From: Rhodobacter sp.
Lineage (GTDB): Bacteria; Pseudomonadota; Alphaproteobacteria; Rhodobacterales; Rhodobacteraceae
NCBI GenBank assembly: GCA_013824045.1
Contig: PNND01000044.1
Location: 1 to 10,004, forward strand
DNA length: 10,004 nucleotides
Direction of reading: 5' to 3'
Position 1 is the stretch's first letter. Each line of letters opens with the position of its first letter. The position numbers and the translations under genes are program-made. Below, piece by piece: positions 1-6,182 of this stretch. A model generated the notes under the pieces. That model ran no database searches. It was not told the origin of the DNA and saw nothing but the letters and a program-made list of their open reading frames with translations.

Positions 1-1220
1 GCATGCAGCAGCACATCCGTCCCCGCCGCCGCCCACTCAGGCGAGATCTCCTCCGCCTCGTTGTGCGACAGCCCATCGACACAGGGACACATCACCATCA
101 CCGTCGGCGCCACGCGGTTGATCCAGCAGGCGTCATGCCCGGCCCCCGACACGATATCCATGTGGCTATACCCCAACCGCTCCGCCGCACCGCGGACCAC
201 GGTCACCAGACCCGGATCAAAGGTCACCGGATCGAAATGCCCCACATCCTCGATCTCGCAGCCCAGCCCCAATTCCTTCGCCACCGCATGGGCCGCGCGC
301 ATCACCTCGGCCTTCATCGCATCCAGCTTGCCCTGCTCAGGGCTGCGGATATCGACGGTAAACACCACCTTGCCAGGAATCACATTCCGGCTGTTCGGAA
401 ACACCTTGACCTGCCCCACCGCCCCCACAGCGTTGGGCTGATGGCTCATCGCGATCTGATGCACCCGCTCGGTGATCCGCGCCATGCCCAGCCCCGCATT
501 CACCCGCATGTTCATCGGCGTCGAACCGGTATGGGCATCCTTCCCGGTCAGCGTGATCTCCAACCACCACAGGCCCTGCCCGTGGGTCACCACGCCAATC
601 GTCTTCCCCTCCGCTTCCAGGATCGGCCCCTGCTCGATATGCAGTTCCAGCATCGCATGCATCTTGCGCGCGCCGACAACCTCGTCGCCGACCCAGCCAA
701 TGCGCGCCAATTCCTCACCGAAGACCTTGCCCTCCAGGTCCTTGCGACCCTTGGCGTAATCCTCGGTATGGATGCCCGCAAATACGCCACTGGCCAGCAT
801 GGCAGGCGCGAACCGCGCGCCTTCCTCATTGGTCCAGTTCGTCACCACGATGGGGCGCTTCGTCCGCACCCCCAGATCGTTCATCGTCCGCACCACTTCC
901 AGCGCGCCCAGAACCCCTAGCACGCCGTCATATTTCCCGCCTGTCGGTTGCGTATCCAGATGCGACCCCATGTAAACCGGCAGCGCCTCCGGGTCCGTCC
1001 CCGCCCGCGTCGCGAACATGTTGCCCATGGTATCCACTCCCATGGTCATCCCCGCCGCCTCGCACCAGCGCTGAAACAGATGCCGCCCCTCGCTATCCGC
1101 ATCGGTCAAGGTCTGGCGGTTGCAGCCCCCCGCCACGCCCGGTCCGATCAGGGCCATCTCCTCAAGGCTGTCCCACAGCCGCGCAGAATTGATCCTCAGG
1201 TTCTCCCCGGGTGCTGGCAT
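1..1220 (-). CDS. hyuC: Zn-dependent M20-family amidohydrolase, probable N-carbamoyl-beta-alanine amidohydrolase (3' end cut by window)
   Basis: Likely hydrolyses N-carbamoyl-beta-alanine (or the thymine-derived homologue) to the beta-amino acid, CO2 and ammonia in the cytoplasm, the last step of reductive pyrimidine breakdown. 406 codons are visible and the frame is still open at the left edge; the family is about 410-415 residues, so only a few C-terminal residues are missing. Visible metal and catalytic motifs: GSHLDTQPTGGKYDG (His87, Asp98), NEEGARF (Glu132/Glu133), ELHIEQGP (His194) and near the end GAGHDACWIN and DGLSHNEAEE. The start at 1220 is chosen because the Shine-Dalgarno AGGGAGAG (1228-1235) lies 7 bases upstream; an in-frame ATG at 1277 would add 19 residues unlike the family. 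It diverges from a RutR-type regulator with two RutR-like boxes between. Allantoate or other N-carbamoyl amino acid amidohydrolases share this fold, so the substrate rests on context (preT/preA in the window). Confidence 0.88.
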   Translation of the reverse strand, partial: MPAPGENLRINSARLWDSLEEMALIGPGVAGGCNRQTLTDADSEGRHLFQRWCEAAGMTMGVDTMGNMFATRAGTDPEALPVYMGSHLDTQPTGGKYDGVLGVLGALEVVRTMNDLGVRTKRPIVVTNWTNEEGARFAPAMLASGVFAGIHTEDYAKGRKDLEGKVFGEELARIGWVGDEVVGARKMHAMLELHIEQGPILEAEGKTIGVVTHGQGLWWLEITLTGKDAHTGSTPMNMRVNAGLGMARITERVHQIAMSHQPNAVGAVGQVKVFPNSRNVIPGKVVFTVDIRSPEQGKLDAMKAEVMRAAHAVAKELGLGCEIEDVGHFDPVTFDPGLVTVVRGAAERLGYSHMDIVSGAGHDACWINRVAPTVMVMCPCVDGLSHNEAEEISPEWAAAGTDVLLH

Positions 1221-1227
1221 TGGCTGG

Positions 1228-1235
1228 CTCTCCCT
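1228..1235 (-). promoter_or_regulatory. Shine-Dalgarno of hyuC
   Basis: AGGGAGAG on the minus strand, 7 bases before the ATG at 1220. It decides this start over the in-frame ATG at 1277. The same octamer precedes preT (9558-9565). Confidence 0.7.
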
Positions 1236-1276
1236 GTGCGCCGGGGGCATCTTCGCGGCCCCCTTACCCACAATCA

Positions 1277-1305
1277 TTGATCGACTCGTTTCCTGACCAT
1301 ATGGT
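1277..1305 (+). promoter_or_regulatory. Candidate promoter of the TetR gene, -10 inside the operator
   Basis: TTGATC (1277-1282), a 17-base spacer, then TATGGT (1300-1305). Each hexamer matches the sigma-70 consensus at 4 of 6 positions. The -10 lies within the first RutR-like box, which would fit repression by occlusion. On the minus strand each box carries TTGACC, a good -35 for hyuC, but I see no convincing -10 for it. Confidence 0.35.
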
Positions 1306-1308
1306 CAA
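1293..1308. promoter_or_regulatory. RutR-like operator, box 1
   Basis: Read on the minus strand this is TTGACCATATGGTCAG, which matches the E. coli RutR consensus TTGACCAnnTGGTCAA (recalled from the literature) at 13 of 14 defined positions. The core TGACCATATGGTCA (1294-1307) is a perfect palindrome. It lies in the gap between hyuC and the divergent TetR gene, so it probably controls both. That a RutR-family protein binds here is inference from the match and the neighbouring gene. Confidence 0.82.
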
Positions 1309-1326
1309 TACGAAACGCATCACAAC

Positions 1327-1342
1327 CTGACCATCCGGTCAA
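1327..1342. promoter_or_regulatory. RutR-like operator, box 2
   Basis: CTGACCATCCGGTCAA on the plus strand; 12 of 14 defined positions match the RutR consensus when read on the minus strand. Its centre is 34 bp from box 1, a little over three helical turns, so two dimers would sit on roughly the same side of the DNA. It ends 18 bases before the TetR gene's ATG, fitting autoregulation. A further GGTCA half-site lies at 1353-1357. Confidence 0.7.
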
Positions 1343-1360
1343 CGAGAATCACGGTCACCC

Positions 1361-2008
1361 ATGCCTGAACCTGCCCGCATTTCCCGCATCCGCTCCGGCC
1401 GTCGCACAGATATCCGGCAGCAGAACGAACGCCTGATCCTCGATGCCGCCGAACGCGTCTTCGCCGAGGCGGGCTTCGGCGGCGCAACCATGCAACTCAT
1501 CGCCGATATGGCAGGCCTGCCCAAGGCCAACCTGCATTACTACTTCCCCACCAAAGAGGCGCTCTATCGCCGCGTGGTGCAGAACATTTTTGAGATCTGG
1601 CTCGACGCCGCCTCCAGCTTTGATGATGCCGCAGGCCCCGTCGAAGGCATCGGCGCCTATGTACAAGCCAAGATGGATATCTCCCGCCGCCACCCCCACG
1701 GCTCCAAAGTCTGGGCGGCCGAGGTGATGCACGGCGCCCCAGTGATCCAAGACTACCTCGAAACCACCCTTCGTGACTGGACCGAAGGCCGCATCACCGT
1801 GATCCAGCGCTGGATCGATCAGGGCCAGATGGCCCCCATTGACCCGCGCCATCTACTCTATCTGCTCTGGGCCACCACCCAGCACTATGCCGATTTCGGC
1901 CATCAGATCGAAACCCTGAACGCAGGCCAACCGCTCACCGACAGGCAATGGCGCGAGGCAACCGAAAGCGTCAAACAGATCATCCTGCGCGGCATCGGCG
2001 CGATCTGA
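1361..2008 (+). CDS. TetR-family transcriptional regulator, RutR-like (paralog 1)
   Basis: A 215-residue DNA-binding regulator. The N-terminal TetR helix-turn-helix spans roughly residues 23-70, with the hallmark LHYYFPTKEALY (58-69). The C-terminal half carries RutR/YcdC-type signatures seen in E. coli RutR as I remember it: the EVMHGAP stretch (121-127), then LLWATTQHYADF (168-179) and the helical tail SVKQIILRGI. E. coli RutR binds uracil or thymine and releases DNA; the same is inferred here. It diverges from the pyrimidine-degradation amidohydrolase with two RutR-like boxes in the 140-bp gap, so it is the natural candidate to bind them and to control itself and hyuC. The start has no strong Shine-Dalgarno, but the ATG fits the family length. 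A second RutR-like gene lies at 4099-4704, and that one is closer to E. coli RutR in the YYFP and SRLF regions. Confidence 0.88.
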   Translation: MPEPARISRIRSGRRTDIRQQNERLILDAAERVFAEAGFGGATMQLIADMAGLPKANLHYYFPTKEALYRRVVQNIFEIWLDAASSFDDAAGPVEGIGAYVQAKMDISRRHPHGSKVWAAEVMHGAPVIQDYLETTLRDWTEGRITVIQRWIDQGQMAPIDPRHLLYLLWATTQHYADFGHQIETLNAGQPLTDRQWREATESVKQIILRGIGAI

Positions 2009-2113
2009 AACTTCGGACCAACCCGCGCCGGTTGACGGCCTTCCCCCCCACCGCCTATCCTTGGTTCCATTCGGTTGCCAAAGAAAAACCAGTATCCAGG
2101 TGAGGCAGGTTTC
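2009..2113. other. Intergenic gap between the TetR gene and the fkbM-type gene
   Basis: 105 bases without a gene. It holds a weak short dyad (CAACC and GGTTG around a 6-base loop, near 2020-2035) that could end the regulator transcript, a pyrimidine-rich stretch, and the ribosome binding site GGTGAGGCAGG before 2114. No convincing sigma-70 promoter pair was seen. Confidence 0.4.
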
Positions 2114-2974
2114 ATGCGTTCCATCGAGTCAGTAGCCACCCCAACGCTAACGATCACCGCCCCCGGACAGGTCGTCCGGACTGTCATCCTTGACCAACCG
2201 ATACAGTTCTTCATCACCAATCCGCGCGACGAAATCCAGAAACACCACGCCCGTGGCAGCTTTTACGAAGCCGAAGAGCTTGAGATCATCCGCAAATGGT
2301 GCCCGCCGGGCGCCGTGTTCTGCGACATCGGGGCGAATATCGGCAATCACGCGCTTTACACGCTGAAATTCCTGCATCCCGCCAAGGTCATCCTGTTCGA
2401 GCCGAACCCCGACGTCATCCGTATCCTGCTCACGAACCTCGGGCTGAACGGCGTGCTGGATCGCTGCGATCTCTCGCACCTTGGCATCGGCCTATCAGAT
2501 GTGCCCGCTGAAAACCGCGCCATCTCGGCCCGGCGTGGAAACCTTGGGGCGGGCCGCATCGTCGACTCCGATCAGGCCTCTGGCGGCATCCCGCTGCGCC
2601 GGGGGGACGATATCCTCGGCGATATGGCCCCAACCTTCCTCAAGATCGACGTTGAAGGCATGGAAATGGCGGTCTTTGCCGGTCTTGCCCAAACCATCGC
2701 CCGCCACCGCCCGACGATCTTCGTCGAAGTTGACACGGAAAACCGGGCAGCCTTCCTCGCATGGCTCACCGCCAACAACTACACTGTAAAGGCGCGCTAC
2801 CGCCGCTACCGCAGCAATGAGAATTTCCTGATTGTCCCGCGCCGCCCCGCACGACGTGCCAGCAGCGAAGCAGCCCCCGCGACAGAACCAACGACCATAA
2901 CCGCAAAGGCCGCTCCACCCGCCGTCACCAAAAAGACCAGCCCCAAGCCAAAAGCCAAGGCCGCCGGCGCCTGA
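2114..2974 (+). CDS. FkbM-family SAM-dependent methyltransferase with basic C-terminal tail
   Basis: A 286-residue cytoplasmic protein of the FkbM methyltransferase family, which usually O-methylates sugars or lipids; the substrate here is unknown. The SAM-binding core shows CDIGANIGNHALY (motif I, 70-82), LFEPNPD (94-100) and the family signature LKIDVEGMEMAVFAG (176-190). Residues 243-286 form a low-complexity tail rich in Ala, Pro, Lys and Thr and ending in KPKAKAAGA; this lies outside the catalytic fold. The ATG at 2114 is chosen because GGTGAGG lies just upstream; a TTG at 2075 would add 13 residues and has no visible ribosome binding site. It sits between pyrimidine-catabolism parts but nothing in it suggests a role there. 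Confidence 0.85.
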   Translation: MRSIESVATPTLTITAPGQVVRTVILDQPIQFFITNPRDEIQKHHARGSFYEAEELEIIRKWCPPGAVFCDIGANIGNHALYTLKFLHPAKVILFEPNPDVIRILLTNLGLNGVLDRCDLSHLGIGLSDVPAENRAISARRGNLGAGRIVDSDQASGGIPLRRGDDILGDMAPTFLKIDVEGMEMAVFAGLAQTIARHRPTIFVEVDTENRAAFLAWLTANNYTVKARYRRYRSNENFLIVPRRPARRASSEAAPATEPTTITAKAAPPAVTKKTSPKPKAKAAGA

Positions 2975-3047
2975 ACGCCGCTTCTTCCCGTATCATTGGC
3001 CGCCCCCCTCTGCTCCCCCGACCCTCAAAACTGACGGATATCAGACC

Positions 3048-3503
3048 ATGGACGTTGCCGATCTCGAAGCCGAAGCCGCCCGCCTGATCCTGTCAGAATT
3101 CACCGAGGAAACCGCCCTTCGCCTCGGCCTCACGATCATGAACATGGCCAAACTCGATCGCCTGCCCGTTGTGATCAACATCCGCACCAATGACCGCACT
3201 CTGTTCCATCTTGCCATGCCGGGGGCCGCCCCGATCAATGATCGCTGGGCGCGGCGCAAATCCAACACGGCGCTGCATTTTCACCTCGCCTCGCTGCATG
3301 TCGGGCGCAACATGGCGGCCAAGGGCGAGACGCTCGCCATGCACGGCCTGTCCGAGGCCGAGTTTGCCATTCACGGCGGCGCGGTTCCGGTTTGCGTCGC
3401 AGGCGCGGGCCTTGTGGCCTGCGCCACCGTGTCCGGCCTTCCGCAACTGGAAGATCACCGCCTCGTCACCCGCGCGCTGGAAACCCTTCTACCCGCGCGA
3501 TAA
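3048..3503 (+). CDS. Heme-degrading-domain / UPF0303-type protein (GlcG/HbpS fold)
   Basis: A 151-residue cytoplasmic protein. The order of conserved pieces, LGLTIMNMAKLDRLPVVINI then RTLFHLAMPGA, NDRWARRKSNTALHFHLASLHVG and EFAIHGGAVPV, matches proteins annotated as UPF0303 or heme-degrading domain-containing, related to the GlcG/HbpS fold. The family is usually about 155-165 residues, so this looks complete. Its biochemical role is not settled; heme binding or breakdown is inferred from fold and not visible as a motif. The ATG at 3048 follows a 73-base gap and has only a weak Shine-Dalgarno. It could be cotranscribed with the upstream methyltransferase gene, but nothing links them functionally. 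Confidence 0.8.
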   Translation: MDVADLEAEAARLILSEFTEETALRLGLTIMNMAKLDRLPVVINIRTNDRTLFHLAMPGAAPINDRWARRKSNTALHFHLASLHVGRNMAAKGETLAMHGLSEAEFAIHGGAVPVCVAGAGLVACATVSGLPQLEDHRLVTRALETLLPAR

Positions 3504-3554
3504 GGCGCGTAAACTGCGCCCACCGGGCTTTGAAATCGCCGCGCGCTCCCTATC

Positions 3555-3568
3555 TTTCCCAAGGGAAA
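3555..3568. promoter_or_regulatory. Short perfect dyad upstream of the 29-residue gene
   Basis: TTTCCCAAGGGAAA: two 6-base arms around AA, 21 bases before the ATG at 3590. It could be an operator or a small hairpin. A possible TTGAAA/TATCTT promoter (3530-3556) overlaps it, but the 15-base spacer is short. Confidence 0.35.
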
Positions 3569-3589
3569 CAAATCACCAAGAGGGACAAG

Positions 3590-3679
3590 ATGAAATTCCA
3601 TGGACTGACCCGCGCGCTCGCCATCATCACCACCATGCTGGTCGGCGTGCCCTATCTGATGATCCTCGCCGTCGAATGA
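3590..3679 (+). CDS. Small single-pass membrane protein, 29 residues, function unknown
   Basis: Encodes MKFHGLTRALAIITTM followed by LVGVPYLMILAVE and a TGA. The Shine-Dalgarno AGAGGGA lies just before the ATG. A basic N-terminus (Lys2, Arg8) is followed by about 20 hydrophobic residues, which is a membrane span with the N-terminus likely inside, or an uncleaved signal anchor. The frame lies between the UPF0303-type gene and a GC-rich dyad that could end its transcript. I do not recognise the protein; it could be one of the short hydrophobic peptides encoded in many Rhodobacteraceae. The good ribosome binding site, composition and terminator-like dyad support it as real, but conservation is untested. 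Confidence 0.6.
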   Translation: MKFHGLTRALAIITTMLVGVPYLMILAVE

Positions 3680-3686
3680 CGGTGCC

Positions 3687-3715
3687 GGCGCGGGGACGCG
3701 CTGCCTTCCCGCGCC
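3687..3715. terminator. Possible bidirectional terminator between convergent genes
   Basis: GGCGCGGG (3687-3694) and CCCGCGCC (3708-3715) form a perfect 8-bp stem around 13 bases. It lies between the end of the 29-residue gene and the stop codon of the cupin gene, which abuts it. There is no clear T-run on either side, so Rho-independent action is uncertain. Confidence 0.5.
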
Positions 3716-4000
3716 TTACAGCAGTTCCACCTCGACAAACCGCATCTCTTCGCTGCCCGCGTTTATAACGTTGTGCTCCACCCCGGCCATACGCCGATAG
3801 GCCGTGCCCGCAGGCACCAGCACCCGCCGCCGCCCGCCATCCGGGTCTTCCAGTTCCATGTCGCAATCCGTCAGCGCGGTGATCACATAGTCATGCCCGT
3901 GCCGATGCCATCCGGTTTCCGCCCCCGGCGCGAAATCGAACCGCGTCACCCGCACCTGCGCATCCTCCACCAGCAGTGTCGCCACACATGACTTGCGCAT
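3716..4000 (-). CDS. Small cupin-domain protein
   Basis: A 94-residue single-domain cupin. Cupin motif 1 is seen as GWHRHGHDYVITALTD (30-45) with His32 and His34 (and His36) as likely metal ligands; motif 2 is LVPAGTAYRRMAGVEHNVIN (61-80) with His76. This suggests a metal-binding beta-barrel, either a small enzyme or a ligand sensor; the substrate is unknown. The start at 4000 has CAGGTGA just upstream. It diverges from a RutR-like regulator gene across 98 bases, so that regulator may control it. Cupins near pyrimidine-degradation genes might act on a side product, but this is only context. Confidence 0.82.
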   Translation of the reverse strand: MRKSCVATLLVEDAQVRVTRFDFAPGAETGWHRHGHDYVITALTDCDMELEDPDGGRRRVLVPAGTAYRRMAGVEHNVINAGSEEMRFVEVELL

Positions 4001-4010
4001 TCACCTGCCC

Positions 4011-4032
4011 CGCTTTGCCGTTAACGCTTTGC
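4011..4032. repeat. Direct repeat in the cupin/rutR intergenic region
   Basis: CGCTTTGC occurs at 4011-4018 and again at 4025-4032, 14 bases apart. CGTTAACG (4019-4026) is a short palindrome between and overlapping them. It lies in the divergent promoter gap and could be a binding site; no RutR consensus box is present in this gap. Confidence 0.35.
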
Positions 4033-4098
4033 ATCCGCCGCAGAATTGCGCCAAGCTCAGCCCAGCGGTCGTTTTTCACAAGAACAAAGTCCCGGCGC

Positions 4099-4704
4099 AT
4101 GACAAGACCCCGCACACGCATCCAGCAAAAGAATTCGGAAACCATTCTCGAAGCCGCGCTTGATGTCTTTTCCACCTATGGCTTTCGCGGGGCGACACTG
4201 GATCAGATCGCCGAAGTGGCCGGCCTGTCAAAACCCAACCTGCTCTATTACTTTCCCTCCAAGGAAGCGATGCATCAGGCCCTGCTGACGCGGCTCCTCG
4301 ACACCTGGCTCGATCCACTGCGCGAGATGGATGAAAACGGCGATCCGGTGGCCGAAATCCTCGGCTATGTGCGCCGCAAGATCGAGCTTAGCCGCGATTT
4401 TCCCCGCGAAAGCCGCCTCTTCGCCAATGAAATCCTGCAAGGCGCGCCTCGGATGCAAGACGCAATCGAAGGCGATCTCAAGCAGTTGGTGGATCAGAAA
4501 AGCGTCATCCTGACGCGCTGGATGGATCAGGGCCGCATCGCCCGCTTGCCGCCGCAGCACCTGCTCTTCTCGATTTGGGCGCTGACCCAGCATTATGCCG
4601 ATTTCGACATGCAGGTCCGCGCCGTCCTCGGCCCCGGCCATGATCCCTTCACCGAAGCGGGCGACTACCTCGAAACCCTGTTTCGCAAGCTTCTGGCCCC
4701 CTGA
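4099..4704 (+). CDS. rutR: RutR-like TetR-family transcriptional regulator (paralog 2)
   Basis: A 201-residue TetR-family repressor. The helix-turn-helix region is residues 14-60, with LLYYFPSKEA (48-57). The C-terminal half keeps SRDFPRESRLFANEILQGAP (98-117), then SIWALTQHYADF (158-169). These stretches closely resemble E. coli RutR as I remember it, more so than the paralog at 1361-2008, so this is the better sequence match to RutR proper. Likely ligands are uracil or thymine. Upstream in-frame starts (from 3976) would overlap the divergent cupin gene, so 4099 is preferred, although no good Shine-Dalgarno precedes it. It diverges from the cupin gene and converges with the LLM oxidoreductase gene. 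Its operator is not evident in its own upstream gap; it might act on the boxes at 1293-1342 or on the preT dyad. Confidence 0.85.
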   Translation: MTRPRTRIQQKNSETILEAALDVFSTYGFRGATLDQIAEVAGLSKPNLLYYFPSKEAMHQALLTRLLDTWLDPLREMDENGDPVAEILGYVRRKIELSRDFPRESRLFANEILQGAPRMQDAIEGDLKQLVDQKSVILTRWMDQGRIARLPPQHLLFSIWALTQHYADFDMQVRAVLGPGHDPFTEAGDYLETLFRKLLAP

Positions 4705-4756
4705 CGCCCGCCCTGCCGTTTCATCTTGGCCTAAATGCCCAGTCAACGCGCGGTCC

Positions 4757-4771
4757 GGGGCCTACGGTCCC
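4757..4771 (+). terminator. Short hairpin between convergent rutR and LLM oxidoreductase genes
   Basis: GGGGCC, TAC, GGTCCC: a 6-bp stem with one G-U pair and a 3-base loop. There is no T-run after it. It lies in the 76-base gap between the two gene ends and could be a weak terminator. Confidence 0.3.
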
Positions 4772-4780
4772 AAACCAAGC

Positions 4781-5785
4781 TCAGGCCGCCACCGCCTGCC
4801 CGACCAAGCCGCTCAGAACCTCGGACGCGATCTCGAATGACCGCAACCGCGCGGCAGGATCATGGATCATTCCGGTCACCATCACCTCATCGGGCTGATA
4901 CTGCGCCAGCAGCGCCTGCATCTGCCGCGTCACCGTAGCGCGCGACCCAACGGCGGCACAGGACAGCGCCGCCTCCACTTCGGCCCGCATCCCGGCGGGA
5001 ATCTCCGAAAGGTCGGACGAGGGCTTGGGCAGCTTCCCCGGCCGCCCCATCCGCAACCGCGCAAAGGCCAGTAGCTGAGACGACCGCAAATGCTCCGCAT
5101 CCGCATCCGTTTCCGCCGCACAGACGCCCATCCCCATCATCGCATAAGGTGCCGCCAGCCATTGCGACGGGCGAAAGGTCCGGCGGTACACATCCAACGC
5201 TTCGCCCAGCATCTGCGGTGCGAAATGGGATGCAAAGACATAGGGCAGGCCCAGCCAGGCCGCCAGTTGCGCGCCATAAAGGCTCGATCCCAGTATCCAG
5301 ACCGGCACCTGCGTGCCCACACCCGGCACCGCCCGCACCCGCGCCTCGGGATGGTCCTCATCCAGATAGCTGATCAGTTCCGTCACATCCTGCGGAAAAC
5401 TGTCAGCCTGCTCCATATGCCGCCGCAGCGCCCGCGCCGTGGCCATGTCCGTACCCGGCGCGCGGCCAAGGCCAAGGTCGATCCGCCCCGGAAACAGCGT
5501 GGCCAGTGTGCCGAACTGTTCGGCAATCACCAAAGGCGCATGGTTGGGCAGCATGATCCCGCCCGCCCCAACCCGGATGCGCTGCGTCCCCGCAGCCACA
5601 TGCCCGATCACCACCGCCGTTGCGGCCGAGGCTATCCCGGCCATGTTGTGATGTTCGGCCAGCCAATAGCGGTGGTACCCCCAGCCCTCGGCATGGCGCG
5701 CAAGGTCCAGCGTCGCCGCCAGCGCATCAGCCGTGCTGGCCCCTTCAGGAACCGGCGATAGATCAAGGATGGAGAAATGTTGCAT
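4781..5785 (-). CDS. yhbW: LLM-class flavin-dependent oxidoreductase, YhbW-like
   Basis: A 334-residue luciferase-like monooxygenase-family protein that would use reduced FMN; its substrate is unknown. It aligns along its whole length with E. coli YhbW from memory: [12 protein letters not shown] (4-15), [13 protein letters not shown] (36-48), [18 protein letters not shown] (77-94), [14 protein letters not shown] (100-113), [20 protein letters not shown] and SHFAPQML. It is a single-domain TIM-barrel protein with no signal peptide. The ATG at 5785 is chosen; a GTG two codons earlier (5791) is equally possible, and neither has a clear Shine-Dalgarno. It converges with rutR and diverges from the 76-residue gene. 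It is not RutA, although RutA belongs to the same superfamily, so a link to pyrimidines is unproven. Confidence 0.87.
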   Translation of the reverse strand: MQHFSILDLSPVPEGASTADALAATLDLARHAEGWGYHRYWLAEHHNMAGIASAATAVVIGHVAAGTQRIRVGAGGIMLPNHAPLVIAEQFGTLATLFPGRIDLGLGRAPGTDMATARALRRHMEQADSFPQDVTELISYLDEDHPEARVRAVPGVGTQVPVWILGSSLYGAQLAAWLGLPYVFASHFAPQMLGEALDVYRRTFRPSQWLAAPYAMMGMGVCAAETDADAEHLRSSQLLAFARLRMGRPGKLPKPSSDLSEIPAGMRAEVEAALSCAAVGSRATVTRQMQALLAQYQPDEVMVTGMIHDPAARLRSFEIASEVLSGLVGQAVAA

Positions 5786-5865
5786 CGCCACAAGATAATC
5801 AGCCTGACCCGCCAGAACAATGCGCGATTAACCGGCCCTTAACCCGACTCGGTCAAAGTCCCGGC

Positions 5866-6096
5866 ATGGCACAGGACATGACATTTCCCAGACGGCCCAC
5901 ATGGGCAGACAGCATCTTCGCCGCCAAGGCTGTGGCAAATGGCGGCGTGATCCGCCGGGCGACCCGCGACGTCGACCGCTACATTGGCCGTGCCGCCTTC
6001 GAGCTTGAGGTGCGGCGCAGGGGCTTTCACCTGATCGAGTGCGACAACCAGTATATCGTCATCTGCAATGCAGGCAGGATCAACGTCATTTGCTGA
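5866..6096 (+). CDS. Conserved small hypothetical protein, 76 residues
   Basis: A short cytoplasmic protein with a basic middle, GGVIRRATRDVDRYIGRAAFE (in two parts, 26-33 and 34-46), followed by LEVRRRGFHLIECDNQYIVICN. It resembles short proteins of about 70-77 residues that are widespread in Rhodobacteraceae; I recall some of them labelled N-(5'-phosphoribosyl)anthranilate isomerase, but this one is far too short for that enzyme and lacks its barrel, so the label should not be copied. The Shine-Dalgarno is weak at 5866; a second in-frame ATG at 5878, with AGGA four bases before it, may be the true start (72 residues). It diverges from the LLM gene and is followed by three inverted repeats. 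Confidence 0.75.
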   Translation: MAQDMTFPRRPTWADSIFAAKAVANGGVIRRATRDVDRYIGRAAFELEVRRRGFHLIECDNQYIVICNAGRINVIC

Positions 6097-6110
6097 TCCA
6101 CATTCCAAGC

Positions 6111-6140
6111 GGCTGAAAGTTTCCCCAAAAACTTTCAGCC
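6111..6140. repeat. Perfect inverted repeat 1 of three
   Basis: GGCTGAAAGTTT (6111-6122) and AAACTTTCAGCC (6129-6140), 12-bp arms around CCCCAA. First of three hairpins in the gap between convergent genes. Confidence 0.9.
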
Positions 6141-6148
6141 CGCCCTCG

Positions 6149-6177
6149 CCCGAAATTTTCCACTGGAAAATTTCGGG
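6149..6177. repeat. Perfect inverted repeat 2 of three
   Basis: CCCGAAATTTTCCA (6149-6162) and TGGAAAATTTCGGG (6164-6177), 14-bp arms around a single C. In RNA the innermost base pair would open to give a 3-base loop. Confidence 0.9.
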
Positions 6178-6182
6178 GCCTG

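Noticed and set aside
3..920. A long plus-strand open frame (305 codons), rich in His, Arg and Pro
   Set aside because: It is the reverse-strand shadow of the amidohydrolase gene, which has clear M20 motifs; the composition is typical of an antisense frame in GC-rich DNA.
3976..4098. Longer N-terminus for the second RutR-like protein
   Set aside because: It would overlap the cupin start and add 41 residues unlike TetR-family N-termini.
4781..5785. The LLM flavoprotein near rutR as the RutA pyrimidine monooxygenase
   Set aside because: RutA is of the same superfamily and lies beside rutR in E. coli, but this protein follows YhbW closely along its length, and no other rut genes (rutB-rutG) are present.
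5805..5855. TGACC (5805-5809) and GGTCA (5851-5855) between the LLM gene and the 76-residue gene as a RutR site
   Set aside because: The half-sites are 41 bases apart instead of the 4 needed; chance matches of five bases.
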